63,945 nt of DNA from an uncultured Rhodospirillales bacterium (GCA_903856295.1 CAIOBP010000160.1:1-63945), one strand, 5' to 3'; shown: positions 28,717 through 37,397, counted from the first letter of the stretch. The notes: generated from the letters alone by a model not told the origin. A program made the numbers and translations.

Positions 28717-29796
28717 ATGCGCTTTCTCAATCCCAAGACCGACTACGCCTTCAGAAAGATTTTCGGCTCCGAGACCAGCCGGGACATTCTGATCAGCTTC
28801 CTCAATGCCATCCTCGACCTCAGCGGCGCGGACGTGATCATTGATGTCGCCGTCCTGGATCCTCGTCTGGCGCCCAAGATCGAGGGTATGAAGGACACCT
28901 ATCTCGATGTCCGGGTCAAAGACCAACGCGAACGCTCCTACATCGTCGAAATGCAGGTGCTGAACGTCGAGGGCTTCGAAAAGCGTATTCTGTACAATGC
29001 CTGCAAAACTTATGTGAATCAGCTCGGCAGGGGCGATCCCTATCACATCCTGACCGAGGTGGTGGCCGTGACCATCACCGATTTCACCATGTTTCCCGAT
29101 CTCACCCGCGTGATCAGCCGCTTCCGCCTGCGCGCCGACGAGAATCCGCTGATCTGCCACCGCGATCTGGAACTGGTCTTCGCCGAACTGCCAAAATTCA
29201 CCCGCGCCGAAGCCGAGCTGACCACCACCCTCGATCGCTGGCTCTATTTCCTCAAGACCGCCCGCGACCTGACCGCCATTCCGGAGTCGCTGGCCCTCGA
29301 GCCGGCGATCGTCCACGCCTTCGAGATCGCCAACCGCGCCGGCTGGACCGAGGCGGAACTGGACGAACTGGAAAAGCGCGAAATGTGGGTCGGCGAACAG
29401 CGCCATATTCTCGAACTGGCGCGGAAAGCCGAGCAAAAAGCGCGAAAGGCCGAGGAGAAAGCGCAGGAGGCAGAGGAGAAAGCGCAGGAGGCAGAGGAGA
29501 AAGCGCAGGAGGCAGAGGAGAAAGCGCAGGAGGCTGTGCAAAAGGCCGAAGAGAAAGCTGAAGAGAAAGCCCGAGAGGCCGCACGGATGGGCGAGGCGAA
29601 GGGCGAGGCAAAGGGCAAGGCAAAAGGCAAGGCAGAGACCTTGCTCCGTCTGCTGCGTCGGCGCGAGAAGACGCTGCCGGCAGGTGTCGAGGATCGCGTC
29701 CGGGCCGCCGACACCGACCAATTGGATGACTGGAGCGATCGCCTCTTCGACGGCGGCTCCTTGGCTGAACTCTTCGGCATCGATCATAACCACTGA
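28717..29796 (+). CDS. Rpn/PD-(D/E)XK nuclease family (transposase-like) protein
   Basis: The N-terminal 250 residues match the Rpn/YhgA-like nuclease family: NPKTDYAFRKIFG opening, LDVRVKDQRERSYIVEMQV carrying the D-(x)n-ExQ catalytic signature, and FEKRILYNACKTYVNQL. These proteins promote RecA-independent recombination in E. coli. The C-terminal third is a long Lys/Glu/Ala helix built on an AEEKAQE heptad repeat, then a tail ending DWSDRLFDGGSLAELFG as in family members. At 359 aa it is complete, and it stands alone between unrelated genes, as expected for a mobile-associated gene. Confidence 0.85.
   Translation: MRFLNPKTDYAFRKIFGSETSRDILISFLNAILDLSGADVIIDVAVLDPRLAPKIEGMKDTYLDVRVKDQRERSYIVEMQVLNVEGFEKRILYNACKTYVNQLGRGDPYHILTEVVAVTITDFTMFPDLTRVISRFRLRADENPLICHRDLELVFAELPKFTRAEAELTTTLDRWLYFLKTARDLTAIPESLALEPAIVHAFEIANRAGWTEAELDELEKREMWVGEQRHILELARKAEQKARKAEEKAQEAEEKAQEAEEKAQEAEEKAQEAVQKAEEKAEEKAREAARMGEAKGEAKGKAKGKAETLLRLLRRREKTLPAGVEDRVRAADTDQLDDWSDRLFDGGSLAELFGIDHNH
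29449..29535 (+). repeat. 21-bp tandem repeat within the Rpn-family gene
   Basis: About four copies of a 21-bp unit (gaggagaaagcgcaggaggc plus one base) encode the repeated heptad AEEKAQE. Units are nearly identical in DNA. Copy-number change would lengthen or shorten the coiled coil by seven residues without a frameshift. Confidence 0.85.
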
Positions 29797-29900
29797 CGGT
29801 CCCGCGGCGCCGAACTGTCTCTGCCGACACCGCCACCGCCGATTGGCACCCGGCGCGCCCCCGTGTACCATGGCGCTTCCGCCGCTCCAGGACCCGAGCC

Positions 29901-31277
29901 ATGACCACCGAAACCGCCCGCCGCGATCAGGCCTGCCTGTTCCACCCCTACACCAATCTTGCCCGCCATCAGGTCGACGGACCGCTGGTGATCGTGCGCG
30001 GCCAGGGGGTGCGGGTGTTCGACGAAGCGGGCCGGGACTATCTCGAGGGCATGGCCGGGCTGTGGTGCGCGGCGCTCGGCTTCAGCGAGCCCCGGCTGGC
30101 GGCGGCGGCGGCGCGGCAGATGAACACGCTGTCATTCTACCATGTGTTCGGCTCCAAGTCGCACCCGCCGGCGATCGATCTCGCCGAGCGGCTGGTGGCG
30201 CTGGCACCGAAAAACCGCGCCAAGCCGCCGCTGAGCCGGGTGCTGTTCGCCAATTCCGGCTCCGAGGCCAACGACACCGCGCTCAAGCTGATCCGTTATC
30301 ACAACAACGCCCTTGGCCGCCCAGCCAAGAAGAAGATCATCGCGCGCCAGCGCGCCTATCACGGCGTCACCATCGCCACCGCCAGCCTGACCGGCCTGCC
30401 CAGCAACCACCGGGATTTCGATCTGCCGATGGCCGGCATCCTGCACACCGACTGCCCTCATTCCTACCGGGGCGCCAAGACCGGCGAGAGTGAGGACGCC
30501 TATTCGACTCGGCTCGCCGACAGCCTGGAGGCACTGATTCTGGCCGAGGGACCGGAAACGGTGGCGGCGTTCTTCGCCGAGCCGGTGATGGGCGCCGGAG
30601 GCGTGGTGGTGCCGCCGGCCGGCTATTTCGAGAAAATCCAGGCCGTGCTGCGCCGTCATGATGTGCTGCTGGTCGCCGACGAGGTGATTTGCGGTTTCGG
30701 CCGCACCGGCAATCTCTGGGGCAGCGAGACTTACGGCCTTGAGCCCGACATCCTGACCTGCGCCAAGGCGCTGTCTTCGGGGGCGGCACCGATCAGCGCC
30801 ACCCTGATTTCCGAGACGATCTGGCAGAGTTGCGTCGCCCAGTCGGAGAAGATCGGTGTCTTCGGTCACGGCTTCACCTATTCCGCCCACCCGGTCGCCG
30901 CCGCCGTCGCCCTCGAAGCCTTGAGCATCTACCAGGAGCGCGATCTGCTCGGTCATGTCCGCCGGGTGGCGCCGCGCTTCCAGGAGGGGCTGCGCCGCTG
31001 CGCCGATCATCCGCTGGTCGGCGAGGTCCGCGGCGTCGGCTTGGTCGCGGGCGTCGAGCTGGTGGCCGACAAAGTCACCAAGACGCCGTTCGCCCCCGCC
31101 CTGGCCATGGGCGCGCGACTGGCCGGGTTGGCGCAAAAGCACGGGCTGATCATCCGCGCCATGGGTGACACCCTGGCCTTTTCGCCGCCCTTGATCATCA
31201 CCGAGTCGGAAATCGACGAGATGCTGGAGCGCTTCGGCCGGGCGCTCGACGAAGCCGGGGCTGTGCAGCCGGCATGA
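29901..31277 (+). CDS. Class III PLP aminotransferase (omega-amino acid/polyamine type)
   Basis: This is a fold-type I aminotransferase of the beta-alanine/putrescine--pyruvate group. Visible are NSGSEANDTALKL (118-130), RAYHGVT (151-157), the PLP-pairing aspartate in VADEVICGFGRTG and the Schiff-base K289 in CAKALSSG. The 458-aa length fits. Its stop overlaps the mobA start by 4 nt (ATGA), but the pairing has no obvious pathway meaning. Substrate cannot be assigned from sequence alone. Confidence 0.9.
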   Translation: MTTETARRDQACLFHPYTNLARHQVDGPLVIVRGQGVRVFDEAGRDYLEGMAGLWCAALGFSEPRLAAAAARQMNTLSFYHVFGSKSHPPAIDLAERLVALAPKNRAKPPLSRVLFANSGSEANDTALKLIRYHNNALGRPAKKKIIARQRAYHGVTIATASLTGLPSNHRDFDLPMAGILHTDCPHSYRGAKTGESEDAYSTRLADSLEALILAEGPETVAAFFAEPVMGAGGVVVPPAGYFEKIQAVLRRHDVLLVADEVICGFGRTGNLWGSETYGLEPDILTCAKALSSGAAPISATLISETIWQSCVAQSEKIGVFGHGFTYSAHPVAAAVALEALSIYQERDLLGHVRRVAPRFQEGLRRCADHPLVGEVRGVGLVAGVELVADKVTKTPFAPALAMGARLAGLAQKHGLIIRAMGDTLAFSPPLIITESEIDEMLERFGRALDEAGAVQPA

Positions 31278-31894
31278 CCGCCCGCCGCACCGACATCGCC
31301 GGAGTCGTGCTGGCCGGCGGCCGCTCGCGCCGCATGGGCGGCGGCGACAAGGCCTTGCTCCAGGCCGGCGGCCAGACGCTGCTGGCACGGACCATCGCGG
31401 CGCTGCGTCCCCAGGTCGGGCCGCTGGTGCTCAGCAGCGGCAGCGAGGCGATTCGCCGGGCGGCGGCGGCGTTGCCCGCGGTCGCCGACCCGTTGCCCGA
31501 TTGCGCCGGGCCGCTGGCCGGCATCCTCGCCGCCCTCGAATGGCTGCGCGAAAGCGCGCCCGCATGCCGCTGGCTGGTTTCGGTGCCGGTGGACGCCCCG
31601 TTGTTTCCCGGGGATTTAGTGACCCGGTTGACAGCGGCGGCCGAGGAAGGCGGCTACGACCTCGCCTGCGCACGATCCGGGGGCCGGCATCACCCGGTGT
31701 TCGCGCTCTGGCCGCTTTCCCTGACCGACGCGCTGCGCCGCGCCGTGCTCGAAGACGGGGTGCGCAGAGTCGACCGCTGGACCGCGGGTTACCGGCTGGT
31801 CGCCGTCGAGTGGAGCGCCCACCCCCAGGACCCGTTCCACAACGTCAACACCCCGGAAGAACTGGCACACCTGACCGCCATCCTCGCGGACTGA
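31274..31894 (+). CDS. mobA: Molybdenum cofactor guanylyltransferase MobA
   Basis: MobA transfers GMP from GTP to molybdopterin to form the bis-MGD cofactor of DMSO-reductase-family enzymes. The nucleotidyltransferase signature LAGGRSRRMGGGDK is at 13-26, and the metal-binding VDAPLF and the FHNVNTPEEL tail motif are present. The 206-aa length fits. It is translationally coupled to the upstream aminotransferase gene. Confidence 0.93.
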   Translation: MTARRTDIAGVVLAGGRSRRMGGGDKALLQAGGQTLLARTIAALRPQVGPLVLSSGSEAIRRAAAALPAVADPLPDCAGPLAGILAALEWLRESAPACRWLVSVPVDAPLFPGDLVTRLTAAAEEGGYDLACARSGGRHHPVFALWPLSLTDALRRAVLEDGVRRVDRWTAGYRLVAVEWSAHPQDPFHNVNTPEELAHLTAILAD

Positions 31895-31906
31895 ACGAGC
31901 CGGTTG

Positions 31907-31927
31907 CCAAAGGCCCCCGGCCTTTGG
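31907..31927 (+). terminator. Hairpin after mobA
   Basis: CCAAAGGCC-ccc-GGCCTTTGG lies 13 nt past the mobA stop. It has no T-tract, but the stem is the same as the hairpin following lpxC at 52-70, suggesting a shared 3' end element. Confidence 0.4.
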
Positions 31928-31967
31928 TCGGGCACAAGGGCAAAGCCCCTGATCTGAGACGACGCCC

Positions 31968-32012
31968 AAAACGAAACCGCCCGGCCCCATGATAAACGGG
32001 AGCCGGGCGGTT
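31968..32012 (-). terminator. Terminator after phasin 1
   Basis: On the minus strand AACCGCCCGG pairs with CCGGGCGGTT around an 18-nt loop and is followed by TCGTTTT. It lies about 50 nt past the phasin stop. Confidence 0.75.
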
Positions 32013-32059
32013 CTCAGCGGTACGGGCCGGGATGGCGGCCCTCCGACGACCCAGTGGGA

Positions 32060-32536
32060 TCAGGCGGCCTTCGGGCGCGACATGATCTCGACAGCGGCGT
32101 TGACGCGCTCATTGAGCGGCGCCAGGGCGGCGCGGGCGGTGCCGGACACCAGCCCCTGCAGACGCTCGGTCTCGGCGACCAGGGCGCTGACGCTCTCCTT
32201 GGCATAGGCCTGCTGAATCTCGGCGGCCTCGGCAACGGTCTTGGCGGTGGACAGCTTGCGCAGAGAGGCGAGCGACGCTTCCGCGCTCTTCTGGGAATAG
32301 CTGGCGACGGCCTTGCTGGCTTCTTCGATGCCCCGGGCGAACAGGCGGGTGGCCTCGATCACCGCTTCGACGTTCTTGCGGCTGACGTCGCTGGCTTCCG
32401 TCATATTCGCCTGCATGGTCTGGCTCGCCTTTTCGGCCTGATCCTTGCTGGCCTTCACGATGTCTTCAAGCGCCTTTTGGCTGCGGGCGACGACATCTTC
32501 AACGATCTTGGTGGCGGCGGCGAACTGGTCGGTCAT
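32060..32536 (-). CDS. phaP: Phasin, PHA granule-associated protein
   Basis: Phasins coat polyhydroxyalkanoate granules and control their size. The 158-residue protein is almost entirely amphipathic helix rich in Ala, Glu, Lys and Ser, with the phasin pattern KNVEAVIEATRLFARGIEEA and a region that repeatedly places Ala/Ser every third or fourth residue. No signal peptide is seen. The start at 32536 has GGAG upstream. A strong promoter and two PhaR-like sites lie upstream, and a second phasin gene follows on the same strand. Confidence 0.88.
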   Translation of the reverse strand: MTDQFAAATKIVEDVVARSQKALEDIVKASKDQAEKASQTMQANMTEASDVSRKNVEAVIEATRLFARGIEEASKAVASYSQKSAEASLASLRKLSTAKTVAEAAEIQQAYAKESVSALVAETERLQGLVSGTARAALAPLNERVNAAVEIMSRPKAA

Positions 32537-32571
32537 GACGGGCTCCTTCGGTTGATCTCTTGCTTGCTTTG

Positions 32572-32640
32572 CTGCACTGCAACATGGCCTCACTATAGCC
32601 GCCCTTAAGAAACTGTCAACAGTTTTTTGCTGCGCCGCAC
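32572..32640 (-). promoter_or_regulatory. Phasin promoter flanked by two PhaR-like sites
   Basis: On the minus strand TTGACA (32619-32614) and TATAGT (32597-32592) with a 16-bp spacer form a near-consensus sigma-70 promoter. CTGC-N3-GCAA at 32572-32582 and CTGC-N3-GCAC at 32630-32640 are near matches to the CTGC-N3-GCAG motif of PhaR, placed just after and just before the promoter. Repression relieved by PHA is inferred from related bacteria. Confidence 0.6.
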
Positions 32641-32690
32641 AAAACTTCCAGGTTGATTTTATCAAACAAAAAATCGCGTAAAGATAGCAC

Positions 32691-32727
32691 CCAGACCACC
32701 GGGAGACGGCGCCTCCCGGTGGTCTGG
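32691..32727 (-). terminator. Hairpin after phasin 2
   Basis: A perfect 15-bp stem (CCAGACCACCGGGAG with its complement) around a 7-nt loop lies 27 nt past the second phasin stop. The T-rich run is 15 nt further, so termination is likely but not canonical. Confidence 0.55.
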
Positions 32728-32753
32728 GCAATTGTCGGCCTGGGCAACTGCGC

Positions 32754-33224
32754 TCAAGCGGCCATCGCCCGCTTCGGCGGCGTCGCCATGTTGGCCGGGC
32801 TGTCGCCGAGGGTGGCTTTGAAGAACCCGGTTTGAATCGCGATCAACTCTTCGGGACTCCGTATCTCCAGCAACCGCAAGCCGCTTTCGAGTCCCTTGTC
32901 GAGCGCGGTCTGACCGAACCCGGCCATCTCGCGCCAATAGGCGACCGCGCCCGTGATCATCACCTGATTGAAGGTGAGCGCGCTGTCGAGGTTGGCGCGT
33001 CCGAGTCCGGTCAAGGCGTCGAAGGTCGCGGTCATCATCCGGGCGGTCGCTTCGCTCATCTCGGCATTCAGGGCCACCGTGCGATCGGACTGTTCGATCG
33101 CCAACTCATGACCGGCGCGCAGCAGGGAAAACACGGCCTCGGTGGCCTGACTGGCGAAGGGTTCGATGGTGCTGGACGGGGAGATCGAGGCGTTGGACGG
33201 GGAGGTCGACTTGGAGTTGGTCAT
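32754..33224 (-). CDS. Second phasin family protein
   Basis: This 156-aa, mostly helical cytoplasmic protein has a Ser/Pro-rich N terminus (about 20 residues). Its core ATEAVFSLLRAGHELAIEQS and FDALTGLGRANLDSALTFNQ and its LEIRSPEELIAIQTGFFKA segment match the phasin 2 family pattern (helix, then SPEEL-like turn, then helix). It lies directly upstream of phaP on the same strand but has its own promoter (33307-33334), so the two phasins can be expressed separately. Confidence 0.82.
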   Translation of the reverse strand: MTNSKSTSPSNASISPSSTIEPFASQATEAVFSLLRAGHELAIEQSDRTVALNAEMSEATARMMTATFDALTGLGRANLDSALTFNQVMITGAVAYWREMAGFGQTALDKGLESGLRLLEIRSPEELIAIQTGFFKATLGDSPANMATPPKRAMAA

Positions 33225-33648
33225 AGCGGGCGCTCCATGCGGTGTGGGAAGAAGGGCTGTGTGGTGAGGGGGCGGCACGGACGGGTATCGCACCGCAACG
33301 AGATTGACTATACAAGAGCAGATTTCCAAGACAACCGCACAAACGTATTACGCCCACTGTGCACACAAGATTTCCGGCCACACACTAAAGTATCAGACCG
33401 AAAATAGCCCAAAGTATCCAGATTAAATATTTCGCGCCACCACACGACACCACGTGAACATCCCATTGACCAACCAGCGCATTCGCCGACACGGCGACAG
33501 CAACCCTTCCATGATTCACGATTGACCGCGCCAACCGTCATTGATGACCGGAACGAACGCAACGCCGCCGGAAAGGCGTCGGGAAGGCTTGCGCTGGAAC
33601 GGCCGGAACGGCACAGTGGCCGCCTTTCGAGCCTGGGGAGCCGCACGC
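33225..33648. other. Divergent intergenic region, phasin 2 and Anbu peptidase
   Basis: This 424-bp region holds the phasin 2 promoter. The segment 33360-33480 is comparatively AT-rich, compatible with plus-strand promoter elements for the peptidase gene. The open frame upstream of the peptidase ATG (from 33541) lacks family similarity and I treat it as leader. Confidence 0.5.
33307..33334 (-). promoter_or_regulatory. Likely promoter of phasin 2
   Basis: On the minus strand TTGTCT (33334-33329) and TATAGT (33312-33307) are separated by 16 bp. The -10 is identical to that of phaP, and the leader would be about 75 nt. Confidence 0.5.
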
Positions 33649-34398
33649 ATGACCTATTGTTTGGGTATCAAGATCAAGGACGGGCTGATCGCGCTCGCCG
33701 ATGGCCGGATCACCAGCGGCACCCAGCTTTCGGCGGCCCAGAAGCTGATCATGATGGAAAGCCAGGGCCGGCGCTTCTTCATCATGACCTCGGGGCTACG
33801 CAGCGTCCGCGACAAGACGCTGGCCTACCTGCGCCGCACCCTCACCCAGGAGCGGGCGGAGGGCTTTCCGACCATGCTGGAGGCGGTGACCTGCTTTTCC
33901 CAGCGCCTGCGCCAGGTGGCCAAGGAGGACCGCGAGGCTCTGGAAGCCTCGAAGCTGACCTTCAACCTGCACGCCATCATCGGCGGCCAACTGCCGGGCG
34001 ACTCCGAGCCTTACATGTATCTGGTTTACCCCGAGGGCAACTGGATCGAGGTCGACGAACGCACCCCCTATCTGAGCATCGGCGCCACCGGTTACGGCAA
34101 GCCGATCCTGGACCGCGGCTTGCGCTTCGACACCTCGATGCAGACGGCGCTGAAGATCGCCTATCTCTCATTCGACTCGACTCGCTTCAGCACCTCGGAT
34201 GTCGGCTATCCCTTCGACCTCACGACCTACACCAATGCCGAGCGTCAATGGCGGCTGACCACCTTCGACTATGACGATCTGGTCGAACAGCGGCAGTGGT
34301 GGAACCGCAACATCACGACCCTGCTTCAGGGCCTGCCCGATTCGCCGTGGGTCACGCGCCTCGTCCCGCCAGCGCTCCAGGGAAGCGGCGGAAACTGA
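33649..34398 (+). CDS. Anbu, ancestral beta-type proteasome-like peptidase
   Basis: Anbu proteins are bacterial Ntn-hydrolases related to HslV/proteasome beta subunits that assemble as open rings or spirals. The start MTYCLGIKIKDGLIALADGR places Thr2, the expected N-terminal nucleophile after Met removal; the DGLIALADGRI segment corresponds to the Asp17/Lys33-type active site. Length is 249 aa. Anbu genes often neighbour alpha-E, ATP-grasp and transglutaminase genes; none is here, so this copy is an orphan. The start at 33649 is chosen because the nucleophile must be at position 2. Its last 47 nt overlap the convergent lipoprotein gene. Confidence 0.88.
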   Translation: MTYCLGIKIKDGLIALADGRITSGTQLSAAQKLIMMESQGRRFFIMTSGLRSVRDKTLAYLRRTLTQERAEGFPTMLEAVTCFSQRLRQVAKEDREALEASKLTFNLHAIIGGQLPGDSEPYMYLVYPEGNWIEVDERTPYLSIGATGYGKPILDRGLRFDTSMQTALKIAYLSFDSTRFSTSDVGYPFDLTTYTNAERQWRLTTFDYDDLVEQRQWWNRNITTLLQGLPDSPWVTRLVPPALQGSGGN

Positions 34399-34921
34399 CC
34401 CGCGGCTCGCCATCCTTGCCGCCGGCAGCGGGAAGGTGCACGCCGAGACTCCAGGTGCCATCCAGGCAACTGGCGATCAGCCACTCCAGCCCGGCACCCG
34501 GTTCGCCGGGCGTGCCCGGCACCGGCGCGAACATCCCAAGCCGGCCGAACCAGTAGACCAGCCCGGCAAAGCCGTCGGGCGAAAGCGGATGGCGCTGGCG
34601 CGCTTCGGGCAGCGTGGTCGGCGGCGCGCCGTCGGCCATCTCGGCCGGACTGAAGGAACGGTGAAGCATCAGGGCGCCACCGGCCTCGTTGCCGATCACC
34701 TCCAAGACCCGGAACTCGCCATCGGCGCGCCGCCAGACCAGCCGGAAGGCATCGGAAACGGTGGCGCCGCACTGCAGGCGCAAATCCTCGCCGCCGAGAA
34801 AGCCGAGCCACGCCGCAGTGCGGCTGGCCTCGCCGGACTCACTCGAGCCGTGGATCACCCCATGAATCTGGGCACAGCCGCCCAGCCACAGCGCCAGCCC
34901 GAGGCCAAGCGCGCGGATCAT
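34352..34921 (-). CDS. Predicted lipoprotein, unknown function
   Basis: The product is 189 aa with a clear lipoprotein signal: MIRALGLGLALWLGGC with the lipobox Cys at residue 16. The mature part has no family I recognise; it contains two short cysteine positions and a C-terminal SFRRFPGALAGRG. The start at 34921 puts the signal peptide in place, while an ATG 12 codons upstream would add a basic extension. It converges on the Anbu gene, overlapping it by 47 nt at the 3' ends. Confidence 0.65.
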   Translation of the reverse strand: MIRALGLGLALWLGGCAQIHGVIHGSSESGEASRTAAWLGFLGGEDLRLQCGATVSDAFRLVWRRADGEFRVLEVIGNEAGGALMLHRSFSPAEMADGAPPTTLPEARQRHPLSPDGFAGLVYWFGRLGMFAPVPGTPGEPGAGLEWLIASCLDGTWSLGVHLPAAGGKDGEPRVSFRRFPGALAGRGA

Positions 34922-35259
34922 CGCGTTCCGCCGCAACCGAGTTTGCCACCACGCCATCATCGGCGATGATATGGCACGTTTTCGCGGGCTTGACGAGGGA
35001 TGACGACCACCCAAAGCCCGATCTTGAGGGATCGCCGCAGCTGTCAACCGGTTCGGCCGGCTCGGCATCCGTTTCCCGTGCGACATATCGCCACAATCAG
35101 AATGGCACAAAATCTGGGAATCCAACCACCGCCACCCCCATCCGGTGCGATAAAATCCTCCGACTAAACACCTCCCCCCTAGACACTGATTCCGTTTGTG
35201 TTTAGGATTCGAATCGCTAGTCGGGGGGCCGTCTGGCCCGAGCAGGGAGTGCCAAAATC
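34922..35259. other. Divergent intergenic region, lipoprotein and dacC
   Basis: This 338-bp region includes an inverted repeat CTAAACAC (35164-35171) and GTGTTTAG (35198-35205) about 55 nt before the carboxypeptidase start, a possible operator or leader hairpin. No gene is supported here. Confidence 0.45.
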
Positions 35260-36582
35260 GTGTCACCGTCGATCTCCATCGCCTCAAAACTGTCTGGCGC
35301 CTCAAAACTGTCTGGTCGGAAACCGGCTGGCCGGCTCATGCTCGCCGTGGCGTTCGCGGGCCTGACCCTTGCCGCCACGCCGGCCACGGCCCTCCAGTAC
35401 AGCTCGATCGTGATCGATGCCGATAGCGGCAGGGTGCTGGAAGCGGACCGCGCCGACGCCCGCAACTACCCGGCGTCCCTGACCAAGATGATGACGCTCT
35501 ACCTGACCTTCGAGGCGCTGGATGCCAAGCGTCTGCGGCTGGACCAGGAACTGACCGTCTCCGCTCACGCCGAAAAGCAGCGCCCGTCCAAGCTCGGCCT
35601 TGGCGTCGGCGAGACCATCAAGGTCGAGCACGCGATTCTGTCGGTGGCCACCAAGTCGGCCAATGACATGGCGGTGGTGCTGGCCGAGGCGCTGGCCGGC
35701 AGCGAAAGCGCCTTCGCCGCCCAGATGACCCAGAAAGCGCGCAGCCTGGGCATGAGCCGGACCACCTTCCGCAACGCCTCCGGCCTGCCCGACGACCATC
35801 AGGTCAGCACCCCGCGCGACCTCGCCCTGCTCGGGCTGGCGCTGATCAACGACTGGCCGCAATATTATCATTATTTCAGCCGGACCTCGTTCACCTATAA
35901 CGGCCAGACCATGGCCAACCACAATCACCTGATGTCCCGCTATCCGGGCATGGACGGCATCAAGACCGGCTTCATCAACAAGTCGGGCTTCAATCTCGTC
36001 GCCTCGGCGGTGCGCAATGGTCACCGCTTGGTCGGCGTGGTCATGGGCGGCCCCTCGTTCCGCGCCCGCGACACCTACATGGCCTCGCTGCTCGACGCCG
36101 CCTTCCAGCGCGTCGCGTCCGGCAAGGAGGAGCCGGCGGCGATGGTCCGCAACAGCCCGCCCGCCAGCGAGGACACCGCCGACGCCGATGCCGACGCCAA
36201 GAGCGAGATCGGCAAGCTGGCCAGCGAGGCGGCCGGCGACCAGGACGACGAACCGGAACAGGCGAAGGCCAAGCCGCAGAAGCCCGCCGCGCAGAGCCGG
36301 GCGGCGACCGCCCGGGCAGCGCACGGCGGCACCTGGATGGTGCAGCTCGGCCGCTTCCCGAACCAGACCAAGGCCCGCGCCGCCCTCGACAAGGCCAGCC
36401 GTCATCTGCCCGCCGGGGTCGGTCACTTCTCCACCCGCCTGCAAAAGGTCGGCAACCGCCACCACAAGGCCTTCCAGGCGATGCTGACCGGCTTCAGGGA
36501 TGAGCGGATGGCGACCCTGGCCTGCTCCAAGATCAAGGTGAAGGGTCATTCATGCAGAGTCTCTGCGGCATCCAGAGGATGA
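35260..36582 (+). CDS. D-alanyl-D-alanine carboxypeptidase with C-terminal SPOR domain
   Basis: This is a penicillin-binding protein 5-type enzyme that trims terminal D-Ala from peptidoglycan stems. A signal peptide spans about 1-45 (AFAGLTLAATPATA-LQ). The active-site motifs are S73-LT-K76, S133-A-N and K235-T-G. After an acidic linker (about 300-345) a SPOR domain (GTWMVQLGRFPNQTKARAAL, about 353-432) should bind denuded septal glycan, directing the enzyme to division sites. The start is GTG at 35260 with GGGAG upstream. A 17-bp sequence is duplicated in the signal region (35281-35297, 35299-35315), giving SKLSG twice. Confidence 0.93.
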   Translation: MSPSISIASKLSGASKLSGRKPAGRLMLAVAFAGLTLAATPATALQYSSIVIDADSGRVLEADRADARNYPASLTKMMTLYLTFEALDAKRLRLDQELTVSAHAEKQRPSKLGLGVGETIKVEHAILSVATKSANDMAVVLAEALAGSESAFAAQMTQKARSLGMSRTTFRNASGLPDDHQVSTPRDLALLGLALINDWPQYYHYFSRTSFTYNGQTMANHNHLMSRYPGMDGIKTGFINKSGFNLVASAVRNGHRLVGVVMGGPSFRARDTYMASLLDAAFQRVASGKEEPAAMVRNSPPASEDTADADADAKSEIGKLASEAAGDQDDEPEQAKAKPQKPAAQSRAATARAAHGGTWMVQLGRFPNQTKARAALDKASRHLPAGVGHFSTRLQKVGNRHHKAFQAMLTGFRDERMATLACSKIKVKGHSCRVSAASRG

Positions 36583-37397
36583 TGCCGGTTCGTACGGGGC
36601 TCGCCGCCGGCTTGCTCGGACTGTCGCTGACGGTTCCGGCGGCGGCGGCGACGACCGAGTTATCCTACGTCGTTTATTTCGGCTATGTGCCGGCCCTCGA
36701 CGTCACCACCAGCATCGAGACCGGTGACGGCCGCTACCGGGTCCAGGCGCGGGTCGAACCGCAGGCCTGGATTTCCTGGGCACTGCCCTGGATCGCCGTC
36801 TCCGAAGCCAGCGGCCGGTTGGCCGCCGACGGCGCGGTCACTCCCGAACACTACCATTCCGAGGGCACCTGGGGCACGCGCAAGCGCGAGACCAGCCTGG
36901 ACTTCGCCGCCGACGGCACGCTGAAGACCCCGCCCGAGCCGCTCAAACCGGAAGAAGGCCGGGAGCCGGTGCCCCCGGAGTTGCTCAAGGCCATCCTTGA
37001 TCCGGTCAGCGCGGTCATGGCCATGCTGGAGCCCGCGCGCCCCGGGCGGGCGGGATGCGCGCCGTCGGTTCCGGTGTTCGACAGCCGGCGCCGCTTCGAC
37101 ATCCACGCCGAGCGCCAGCCCGACGCCACCCTGGAACCAGCCTATTACAGCGCCTACGCCGGCTCGGCGGTGGTCTGCCAGTTGCGCTTCAAGTCCCTGG
37201 CCGGCGGCTATCGCGATGGTGAACGCTCACGCTTCTGGCAGACCGACAAGCCGGGAGAAGAGCGCCCGCCGATCGAACTCTGGCTGGCGCCGTTGCAGGA
37301 AGGCGCGCAGCCGGTCCCGGTCTACGTCGCCGGCAAAAGCATCCTCGGCTGGGTCACCGCCTACATCTCGAGCTACACCCTGCCGCCGAAGACCTGA
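36552..37397 (+). CDS. DUF3108 family periplasmic protein
   Basis: The 281-aa product has a signal peptide (about 1-33, SLTVPAAAA-T) and then a beta-rich domain starting TELSYVVYFGYVPALDV, the typical opening of DUF3108. The function of this family is unknown. It overlaps the carboxypeptidase gene by 31 nt, so the two are co-transcribed and may both act in the envelope. AAGGG 8 nt upstream supports the first ATG. Confidence 0.82.
   Translation: MQSLCGIQRMMPVRTGLAAGLLGLSLTVPAAAATTELSYVVYFGYVPALDVTTSIETGDGRYRVQARVEPQAWISWALPWIAVSEASGRLAADGAVTPEHYHSEGTWGTRKRETSLDFAADGTLKTPPEPLKPEEGREPVPPELLKAILDPVSAVMAMLEPARPGRAGCAPSVPVFDSRRRFDIHAERQPDATLEPAYYSAYAGSAVVCQLRFKSLAGGYRDGERSRFWQTDKPGEERPPIELWLAPLQEGAQPVPVYVAGKSILGWVTAYISSYTLPPKT

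Noticed and set aside
33541-33648. Upstream extension of the Anbu gene
   Set aside because: Catalysis requires Thr at position 2, which fixes the start at 33649.
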